A stretch of 64,000 bases of DNA from Alphaproteobacteria bacterium (lineage in GTDB: Bacteria > Planctomycetota > Phycisphaerae > UBA1845): NCBI GenBank assembly GCA_028285105.1, contig JANQQE010000021.1, positions 434,001-498,000 on the forward strand, in the 5' to 3' direction. This document shows, in pieces, positions 7,732 to 14,644 of this stretch. The notes under the pieces are model-generated. The model was not told where the DNA came from, did no database searches, and saw nothing but the letters and a program-made list of their open reading frames with translations. The translations under genes and the position numbers were made by a program. Every line of letters starts with the position of its first letter. Position 1 is the stretch's first letter.

Positions 7732-8919
7732 CTAGTCCAACCAAGACTTGCGTTGTTTCAAGCGTTGCGGCGTGTACTCGTCGGTGACGAAGGTCAGGTT
7801 TTTGCTGCAAAGCGCTTCGACTTCCATTTTGAAACCGTTCTTGATCATCTGCTTGATTTCTTTTTCCCAGGCTTTTTTTCCGGCGAACCAAGGGTAGTTG
7901 AGGATTTGCTTGGCGCGTTTGACGTCGTTGCCATCGAGTTCGATTTTGACGTCGTCGGTCAAGTCGAAGCGTTTGTAGTCGAAGCTGGAAACGCCGATGA
8001 ATTGGGCGTTGGGGACGGCCATCCTTGACGACTCGAACGCGAGGTTGATCGAACCCTGCTTGATGACTGAATAGATGTAGTAACCCCACGGGTCATTGTC
8101 GAGCAGGCAGACGATGGGTAGTTTGAGTTCGTCGTGCATTCGGTAAAGCATCCGCCGTACACCGCGAGACGGCTGACCTCCACCGTGGGTGAGGATGCAG
8201 CGGTGTTTTTCCCAAAAACGGTCTTCCACAAAGCGTCGCCATACAGTGTCTTTTTCGACATGAAGTACGTACTTGGCTTTGCACTTTTTGAATTGAATCA
8301 CGTTCGGTTCGACGATGCTGGGGATGGCGTAGCCCCCACTGCCGAGTTTGGTGGCGTCGATGGTGTCGCCGCTGTCGACAAACGTCAACTCGCCGATGAG
8401 CGCCCCCTTGCTGCCGGCGAATACGTGCAACTCTTCGCGCAGGGCTTCGAGGGCAACTTCCAAATCTTCGATGACGGGATCTGATTCGTCCTGACTGTCG
8501 AAGGTTTTTTCTTTGGTGCCTTTGATGGTGTGTTTCGCTAGATAGTAGATTTGTCGAATGCTGGCCGTCTTGTCGGCATCGACGAGTTCCTTGCATTTAC
8601 TAGCCACCAATAGCGTCTGCATGAAGCGTTTGGCTTGTCCGTAATTAAACAGGCTGCGTTGTTGGCAACGGTCGCCCATTTCGATGTAGCGCGTCTTGGG
8701 GTTGAAGCTGACGTTGCTCAGTGCGCGAATGGGAATATCGATCGCCGGTTCGCGCTTGCCGAATGCATTCTCCACCACCGACTCAGCCAACCCCTCCAGT
8801 TTGTTTGTGGTCTTAACGCCATTCTTCCCGCGCTTCGATCGTTTTTTGATTACGGTCTTGGGCGCTTTTTTGGATGCGGACTTTTTGGATTTCTTCGTGC
8901 TGGTTTTCTTTTTGGCCAT
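7732..8919 (-). CDS. top6A: DNA topoisomerase VI subunit A
   Basis: The Spo11-like catalytic subunit of a type IIB topoisomerase, which cuts both DNA strands through a phosphotyrosyl bond. It is 395 residues, close to archaeal homologues plus a tail. The CAP/winged-helix domain contains the active-site signature SIRQIYYLAKH (catalytic tyrosine 125 or 126). The Toprim domain supplies E222 (LHVEKD) and the DNDPWGYY motif with D274 and D276, the Mg2+ ligands. The first 35 residues are a lysine/serine-rich extension (MAKKKTSTKKSKKSASKKAP...), not typical of archaeal subunits and probably disordered and DNA-binding. It lies 43 bases downstream of top6B and abuts the GNAT gene, forming an operon. 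Most bacteria lack this enzyme. All visible catalytic residues are intact, so it is probably active. Confidence 0.96.
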   Translation of the reverse strand: MAKKKTSTKKSKKSASKKAPKTVIKKRSKRGKNGVKTTNKLEGLAESVVENAFGKREPAIDIPIRALSNVSFNPKTRYIEMGDRCQQRSLFNYGQAKRFMQTLLVASKCKELVDADKTASIRQIYYLAKHTIKGTKEKTFDSQDESDPVIEDLEVALEALREELHVFAGSKGALIGELTFVDSGDTIDATKLGSGGYAIPSIVEPNVIQFKKCKAKYVLHVEKDTVWRRFVEDRFWEKHRCILTHGGGQPSRGVRRMLYRMHDELKLPIVCLLDNDPWGYYIYSVIKQGSINLAFESSRMAVPNAQFIGVSSFDYKRFDLTDDVKIELDGNDVKRAKQILNYPWFAGKKAWEKEIKQMIKNGFKMEVEALCSKNLTFVTDEYTPQRLKQRKSWLD

Positions 8920-8962
8920 TTTCTGTATTCGACTGGGTTAGCCGGATCGGGTCCGGATGGTT

Positions 8963-10930
8963 TTATCTGCGTTTCTTCGTTTTACTGGATGACTTCTTCT
9001 TGGATTTTTTGCTTGATTTCCTGGTCTTTTTGGCGCGGGTGGTGCGTTTTGGCGTGGTTGGGGCGCCGTTGGAAAACAACTCCAGTTGACCGGCTGGCGC
9101 TTGCTGCGATTCGTCCAGTACGATCGTGTTGTCCATCTCTGAATCGCCGTTCTTGCGCTTCGCGATAATCTTACCGTGATCGTCGAATTCCATGTCTGCT
9201 GCTTCGGTAGCGCGGGCGGCCAAATCGCTTAGTGCATTGCGCAAATCATCCTTGTTGCAGACCGTCATGGCTCGGCAAGACTCGACGATCTCGTGGATGT
9301 ATCGATGGAACACATCGCGACGCTGGGCGAAGTGCGAGCGTTTTTTCTTTCGGCGGATGTATGTGCCAAGGCGCCGGCCGCACTCGGATAAGCCGAGTTT
9401 GATTTCTTTGCGAATTTCGTCGTAGTCGGCGATGGCTTCTTTCGATTCCGACGTGAACGGAACCCAGACGCTGGCCATGTGGATGAGAACGACGAAGGGT
9501 GCTTGCGGAAGCGTCGAGCGCGATTGCGACAAGCCGTAATTGTTCCACTTGGTATCGACGACGCTCTTGAACGTGCAGCAAGCGCCTTGTTGATAGAGCA
9601 GGGGGACACGATTTGCAAAACGGATGACGCGTGCCGATTGTGGCTGCTTGGATTTGTCGTCGCCTTTGCTGTTCGCATCGAGCGAACCAAGTTGTCCGCC
9701 GAATGCCATCCCGACTTCGATTTGAAACGGGTTGCCGCGATAGACTGCGGGTGGCCTGGTGGATGCGGTGTAGAACTCGGCTTTGATGCCCTTGAGTAAA
9801 CCGTTGAGGATCGCTTCCGCACCGATCGGGGCAAGGCAGTTCGTGCTTGGGGCGCGTAGTTTGGTTTCTTGCAAGACATTGTAGATCTTTTGGATGTCGC
9901 TCGGGCCGACGCTTTGGAGCCAGGTGCGTTGGGTCAGGCCGGCTTTGCTGCATACTTCTTTGGAGATCTTTGGGCTGACGCGCGAGAATTCACCGCTTAA
10001 AAATGCGCCCAACTGTTTTGCGCTGGTTTCCTTGACCATCTTCATCAGAACACCGAGTTCGACACCGTGTGGGTGCGGTTTGATTTCTTCGGTTTGTTCA
10101 GGCAGTTCGTCGACATTCCGCAGGTATTCGAGGACTTTCTTGTCTGGCCCCTTGAAGACGATGGTGGTGTGCGGGTTGGCGATCGCGGTCAGTTCGATGT
10201 ATTCCGCGACGCTTTGGCGGCCTTTGTTGTAGCTGGCCACCATTTCGATTTCGATTTCCGTTCCGCGTTCCCACGGAACTTCGACGGTTTTTTCGGCAAT
10301 GATGTCGGGCTTGTTTTTTTTGGTGTCGATCGCGAGTTTGTAATGGTGGGCGGGCTTGCCTTTGCCGGTGCGGCTGATAATGCTGACGGGCTTACCGGTG
10401 GTAATCAATCCGTACATGCCGGCTGCACTGATACCGATGCCCTGTTGACCGCGCGACATTTTAAGGCGATGAAATTTCGAACCGTACAGCAGCTTTCCGA
10501 AGATATTTGGGATTTGCGCTTTGACAATGCCCGGCCCGTTGTCGCGACAGATCATGCGAAAACGGTCTTCTGAAAGCTGTTTGATTTCCAGATAGATCTC
10601 CGGAAACACACCGCCTTCTTCGCACGCATCGAGGGCATTGTCGACGGCTTCCTTGACGCTGGTCAACAGTGCTTTTCTCTTGTTATCGAAACCGAGCAGA
10701 TGGCGGTTGCGTGCGAAGAATTCGGAAATAGAAATCTCGCGTTGCTGTTTTGCCATCGTTTCCGCGGATGCGCGGGATGTGCGACTTTTTTTCTTGCTCA
10801 CCTTGCCTGCCTTGATACGGGTTAACTTTCCGACGGTGTCGGAGATTGAACATTGCGGGCTAAGTTTGACGTTCGTCTGGCCTGTGATATCTGACGGGAT
10901 ACCAACGGCATTCGCCCGCTGATCTTCCAT
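8963..10930 (-). CDS. top6B: DNA topoisomerase VI subunit B
   Basis: The ATPase subunit that clamps DNA and drives strand passage by subunit A. It is 655 residues. The GHKL ATP-binding fold shows KEAVDNALDACEE (N98 as Mg2+ ligand), DNGPGI (130-135) and GQQGIGIS (161-168). A helix-two-turn-helix and transducer region follows, containing KAGLTQRTWL and a QLGAFLSGEFSRV segment. There is an N-terminal extension of about 58 residues (KAGKVSKKKSR) and a strongly basic C-terminal tail (KKTRKSSKKSKKKSSSKTKKRR-like, last 30 residues), both unusual compared with archaea. It is the first gene of the operon top6B-top6A-GNAT. Its promoter lies in the 387-base region shared with divergent dnaA, so topology genes and the initiator may be co-regulated. 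Confidence 0.96.
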   Translation of the reverse strand: MEDQRANAVGIPSDITGQTNVKLSPQCSISDTVGKLTRIKAGKVSKKKSRTSRASAETMAKQQREISISEFFARNRHLLGFDNKRKALLTSVKEAVDNALDACEEGGVFPEIYLEIKQLSEDRFRMICRDNGPGIVKAQIPNIFGKLLYGSKFHRLKMSRGQQGIGISAAGMYGLITTGKPVSIISRTGKGKPAHHYKLAIDTKKNKPDIIAEKTVEVPWERGTEIEIEMVASYNKGRQSVAEYIELTAIANPHTTIVFKGPDKKVLEYLRNVDELPEQTEEIKPHPHGVELGVLMKMVKETSAKQLGAFLSGEFSRVSPKISKEVCSKAGLTQRTWLQSVGPSDIQKIYNVLQETKLRAPSTNCLAPIGAEAILNGLLKGIKAEFYTASTRPPAVYRGNPFQIEVGMAFGGQLGSLDANSKGDDKSKQPQSARVIRFANRVPLLYQQGACCTFKSVVDTKWNNYGLSQSRSTLPQAPFVVLIHMASVWVPFTSESKEAIADYDEIRKEIKLGLSECGRRLGTYIRRKKKRSHFAQRRDVFHRYIHEIVESCRAMTVCNKDDLRNALSDLAARATEAADMEFDDHGKIIAKRKNGDSEMDNTIVLDESQQAPAGQLELFSNGAPTTPKRTTRAKKTRKSSKKSKKKSSSKTKKRR

Positions 10931-11317
10931 GATCGATGCCTGCCTCCGTGCCTCGAACGATTCAAAGCGAATCGATATGAGGTGATTGGTTGAGGGCCTA
11001 TCCTAACGCCGAAGATTCAAAGTTAACAGATGGCGAAAACGCGCAAAAAGATTCGCGCTGCGATGGCACTGCATCGTCAATTTTGTCGTAAGCATTTTGT
11101 GGATAAAAGCTTCGGGTGTGGACCTCATTTTGTGTTGATCGCTGACAATTCACACTGGAGTTTCCGCCAGGTTTTGGTACAATAACCCTTCGCTCGAATG
11201 CACGGGTCGGCGTTCGTAACTGCAATAAAGAAAGAGCTTTACGTTTTCGTCATCTCGATTCAACGGGTTATCAACGGGTCGGGGGTTTGTCGCTCGATTC
11301 GTTTTATGGATATTTGC
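10931..11317. promoter_or_regulatory. top6B/dnaA divergent intergenic region with a perfect DnaA box
   Basis: A 387-base region between divergent top6B and dnaA. At 11098-11106 the minus strand reads TTATCCACA, the exact DnaA-box consensus. Just before dnaA, TTATCAACG at 11264-11272 is a weaker relative. A TACAAT at about 11177-11182 is a possible -10 for dnaA. One perfect box in front of dnaA fits autoregulation of the initiator and could also contribute to a bipartite origin with the dnaA-dnaN intergenic cluster. No gene is seen here. Confidence 0.65.
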
Positions 11318-12649
11318 ATGTCTGCGATTGCTGCGGCTGAGTGGAAAAGCATTTTGGAACGGATTCGGGCTGTTCATCCAGCCTTGGTTCGCGGTTGGTT
11401 CAGCAGTTTGCGGCCCATCGATTTAGCCGGTGGTGTGCTGCGGATTCGGGCTGGCAATCTCAAACAGGTCCGTTACCTGGAGGACGAATGCAAGCCGGCA
11501 TTTGTGGAGGCGACTCAGGAAGTTCTTGAGCAATTGGTCACGACGGCTTTCGAGACCGACGCGCCCAACGACATTGCCGACGACGAGGGCTACCCGCTTT
11601 CCATTTCAGAGAACAACCAGCTTCAACTCAACGACGATTATGTCTTCGACAATTTCGTCGTGGGGGCTGGCAACCGGATGGCCCACGCAGCGGCTGTCGC
11701 GGTAGCTGAGAACCCGGGCCAGGTTTACAATCCGCTGTTCGTGCATGGCGATGTCGGTTTGGGTAAGACGCATTTGCTTCAGGCGATTTGCCACGCAACC
11801 AAACGACTCGGAACGTGTCCGACGACGCTGTACATATCGTGCGAGACATTTGCGAATCATTTCATCGAAGCCGTCGAGCGCGGCGCGATGAATCAATTTC
11901 GCTTTCATTACCGTCATGTCGATTTGCTGGTGATTGACGACATCCAATTCCTTGGCGCACGGGAGCGCAGCCAGGAAGAATTTTTCCACACGTTCAACAC
12001 GCTGCATCAGGCGCAGAAACAGATCGTTTTGTCGGCTGACTGTTTGCCGTCGGAAATCCCAACGCTGGAGAATCGGCTGGTGAGTCGTTTCAAGTCTGGT
12101 CTGGTTGCGTCAATCGATGCACCGTGCATGGAAACGCGGATGGCGATTCTGCGAAAGAAGTCGCGACTTCGCTGCATCGAAGTTCCCGAAAACGTTATCG
12201 AATATGTCGCTACCCAGATTCACACGAACATTCGCGATCTGGAAGGGGCGCTGCTTCGACTCGACGCGATGAGCCAAGCCGCTGACGGTACGATCAATCT
12301 CGAACTTGCGCGACGGGCGCTGGCAGATGGGGCTGAGTCTTCGGCAATATCGATTCAGCAGATCATCGATGTAGTGACGCGCCACTTTGGCGTGCGGGTC
12401 AAGGATTTGCAGAGCAAGAAGCGTCCAAAGTCGATCAGCCATCCGCGACAGGTCTGCATGTATCTGGCCCGTGAATTAACCGGGCACAGCCTCGAAGAGG
12501 TGGGTGGGTACTTTGGTGGGCGAGACCATTCAACGGTGCTGCACGCGACGCGAACGATCAAGAAGATGGTGGATACCGACTCCAAGATTCGACAATCGAT
12601 GGAGAACCTGCGAGCCATGCTTCGGAGCCAGCAGAACGGTTCCAGCTAG
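11318..12649 (+). CDS. dnaA: Chromosomal replication initiator protein DnaA
   Basis: The AAA+ initiator that binds DnaA boxes, melts oriC and recruits the replicative helicase. It is 443 residues from the ATG at 11318; ATG 11306 is the alternative, and longer in-frame extensions are not conserved. Domain I is WKSILERIRAVHPALVRGWFSSLRP. After a short acidic linker the AAA+ domain has Walker A GDVGLGKTH (about residues 143-151), Walker B VIDDIQFL (about 205) and the sensor region LENRLVSRF. Domain IV carries the box-binding helix-turn-helix with the DnaA signature GRDHSTVLHATR (about 400). Gene order with dnaN, dciA and gyrB is the classical origin arrangement. It is divergent from the topoisomerase VI operon. 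Confidence 0.97.
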   Translation: MSAIAAAEWKSILERIRAVHPALVRGWFSSLRPIDLAGGVLRIRAGNLKQVRYLEDECKPAFVEATQEVLEQLVTTAFETDAPNDIADDEGYPLSISENNQLQLNDDYVFDNFVVGAGNRMAHAAAVAVAENPGQVYNPLFVHGDVGLGKTHLLQAICHATKRLGTCPTTLYISCETFANHFIEAVERGAMNQFRFHYRHVDLLVIDDIQFLGARERSQEEFFHTFNTLHQAQKQIVLSADCLPSEIPTLENRLVSRFKSGLVASIDAPCMETRMAILRKKSRLRCIEVPENVIEYVATQIHTNIRDLEGALLRLDAMSQAADGTINLELARRALADGAESSAISIQQIIDVVTRHFGVRVKDLQSKKRPKSISHPRQVCMYLARELTGHSLEEVGGYFGGRDHSTVLHATRTIKKMVDTDSKIRQSMENLRAMLRSQQNGSS

Positions 12650-13028
12650 GCACATCGACATAAGCCACTGTCGGTGCAAAGGATGCGCGGTGTTTCATCC
12701 TTGTGTACAACGCGGATGCGGATATCACGACTGCACTTCAGATCTGTCATTTGCACCGTGAAAGATTCGCAGTTGATTCACATGATCCAACAGCCCGATG
12801 TGGACAAGTCGCCAGCCAGTGAGTGGATTCGATGTTGGTCACGCTGGCACAAACAGGTTGTCCACTTGTTGGTGGGCTTGGAAATATCGCTTAAGATATG
12901 GCCAAGCAAAAACTTACCCATGTCGCAAGATCGAAAGCTGCTTTTGTGACAGGATATAATACTAAGAAGTTTCTTATAGATTGGTTTTACATACTACACC
13001 ACTCAAGAATTTATCAAGGTCAACGTTC
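12650..13028. other. Putative oriC in the dnaA-dnaN intergenic region
   Basis: A 379-base noncoding region. Three near-consensus DnaA boxes of the form TTGTnCAC(A/T) occur: TTGTACACA on the minus strand at 12702-12710, TTGTCCACA on the minus strand at 12799-12807, and TTGTCCACT on the plus strand at 12858-12866. An AT-rich stretch follows (about 12945-13020, including GATATAATACTAAG and TTTCTTATAGATTGG), a plausible unwinding element that also holds a TATAAT (12955-12960) for dnaN. The boxes share TTGT rather than the TTAT seen in front of dnaA. The location, box cluster and AT-rich edge support an origin; a GC-skew switch could not be computed here. Confidence 0.7.
12955..12960 (+). promoter_or_regulatory. 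dnaN: Candidate -10 element of dnaN
   Basis: Perfect TATAAT 69 bases before the dnaN start. No convincing -35 is seen at the usual distance, and the hexamer sits inside the AT-rich edge of the putative origin, so it may be part of the unwinding element instead. Confidence 0.35.
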
Positions 13029-14126
13029 ATGAAAGTCCGAATGAACCGGCAGGAACTTGCCGAAGCATTGGTCGCTGTCGGATCGGTGGCAGCCTCGCGC
13101 ACCCCGAAAGAGATTCTCGAATGCACCATGATCGAGGCGCACAAAGATCACTGTGTACTCATTGCGACCAACCTTGAGATCGGTATCCGCTACACCGTTG
13201 CCCAGGTTGAAGTCGACGAGAAGGGGCCGGTGGTCGTTGCGGCTGACAAGTTGACGCAGATCGTTCGCGAATCGACTGACGAGGTGCTTGAGTTCAGTTC
13301 GGACGACAGCATCTGCCACGTACGCGGCAGTGGTGCCCACTATCAGATCTACACCAAGCCACCCGCGGAATTCCCACCCACCGCAGAGCTGACCGGCGAA
13401 CCTGACCTGACGGTTGATGCCGGTTTGCTGCGTCGCATGTCGGAATGGACGGTGTTGGCTGCCGCCCGCGAGAACACGCGCTATGCGATCAACGGTGTGC
13501 TTTGGGATCGCAAGGGCAAGGAACTGGTGATGGTGGCGACGGACGGTCGGCGACTGTCGCAGGCGAAGGGCAAGCTGGAATCGGACGCTGGAGCGAATCT
13601 GGAGAACATCGTTCCGGTCAAGACGATGGGCATCTTTCAGCGGGTGCTGGGTCCCGGGGATTCAACGGTGGCGATCAAGGCGACCGGAAATCAGTTGGTG
13701 TTCAAAACGGCAAAGGCGACGATCAGCACGAGTCTGGTCGAGGGACAATTCCCCAAGTACCAGGATGTGATTCCAGCGAAGGGTGACCGGGTTGCGACGA
13801 TCAAGACGGCTGACCTGCTTAGCGCGGTGAAGCGTTCGGCGCTATTGACGAATGAAGAATCCAAAGGCGTACGGATGTCGTTTTCCGCAGACAATCTCAA
13901 ACTGACAAGTCGCGCTCCGACGCAGGGAGAATCGATGATCGAAATTCCCATTGAGTACAACGGCGCGGATATGGAGATCGGTTTCAACCCGACGTTTCTG
14001 GTCGAAGCGCTGCGGGCGATCTCGGCTGACGAGGTTCGGTTTGAAATGAGCGAATCGAATCGGCCGGGTGTGCTGCGCGGTGACGAGGGCAACCTGTACG
14101 TCGTGATGCCGGTAAATCTGTCATAG
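13029..14126 (+). CDS. dnaN: DNA polymerase III beta subunit (sliding clamp)
   Basis: The ring-shaped processivity clamp of the replicase, 365 residues, normal for the family. It shows three clamp folds: an N-terminal domain starting MKVRMNRQELAEALVAVGS, a middle domain with NTRYAINGVLWDRKG and VATDGRRLSQAKG, and a C-terminal domain ending in DEGNLYVVMPVNLS, the usual clamp C-terminus (YVVMP-hydrophobic). The ATG at 13029 is chosen because it aligns with the first beta strand; the frame is open 16 codons further upstream without conservation. It is the first gene of dnaN-dciA-gyrB, with 44 bases before the next start. recF, which often follows dnaN, is not here. Confidence 0.96.
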   Translation: MKVRMNRQELAEALVAVGSVAASRTPKEILECTMIEAHKDHCVLIATNLEIGIRYTVAQVEVDEKGPVVVAADKLTQIVRESTDEVLEFSSDDSICHVRGSGAHYQIYTKPPAEFPPTAELTGEPDLTVDAGLLRRMSEWTVLAAARENTRYAINGVLWDRKGKELVMVATDGRRLSQAKGKLESDAGANLENIVPVKTMGIFQRVLGPGDSTVAIKATGNQLVFKTAKATISTSLVEGQFPKYQDVIPAKGDRVATIKTADLLSAVKRSALLTNEESKGVRMSFSADNLKLTSRAPTQGESMIEIPIEYNGADMEIGFNPTFLVEALRAISADEVRFEMSESNRPGVLRGDEGNLYVVMPVNLS

Positions 14127-14170
14127 GTCGATATTCAACTCTTGAAATAGCAGCGGGGAATGGACTGACG

Positions 14171-14551
14171 GTGGAACCCTCGAAGGACAACATTTCACCG
14201 GATCAGTTGCGGTGGTGTCATGCCAATCGGCAGGCCCGGACGCGGACGAAGTCGATCGGTGCGTTGGCTGAGAAAGTGTCGTTGGAGGTGGGTCGGTCAG
14301 CCTCTCACGAAGTGGCTGTTTTTGAGGCGATTTCGGCGGTTGTGGACGACGAGTTTCGACGGTTTTGTCGCTATGGGGGAATGTCGTCTGGAAGCGTCTT
14401 GATATTGGTGAATCCAGCCGATGCGCGGTATCATAGCGTCTTGCGAACGAAGTGGCATTTGCCACTCCGGGAGCATCTCGAACGGGAGTGTCGCGGGACG
14501 TTGATTCGGCGCATTCGCTTTGAGTTGGGGACCGACGGGGCGGCATTCTAA
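14171..14551 (+). CDS. dciA: DciA-like protein (DUF721), replicative helicase loader/regulator
   Basis: A 126-residue protein with GTG start. The N-terminal part is basic (RQARTRTKSIGALAEKV). The C-terminal part carries the DUF721 KH-like core, with LILVNPADARYHSVL matching the pattern 'L-V---s--w---L' and LERECRGTLIRRIRFELG matching the closing strand of the fold. In bacteria without DnaC/DnaI, DciA is known to interact with DnaB for loading. Its place between dnaN and gyrB is typical of the family, although recF normally lies before it. Sequence conservation is modest and position supports the call. Confidence 0.82.
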   Translation: MEPSKDNISPDQLRWCHANRQARTRTKSIGALAEKVSLEVGRSASHEVAVFEAISAVVDDEFRRFCRYGGMSSGSVLILVNPADARYHSVLRTKWHLPLREHLERECRGTLIRRIRFELGTDGAAF

Positions 14552-14644
14552 AGCAGGCCGTCGCCGCAATTGGGCAACCACTCCGAGAGTCAGTCAAAGT
14601 GACAAAACGCAGTCAAAAGCAGCGGTAGCAATACCGGAAGAGTA

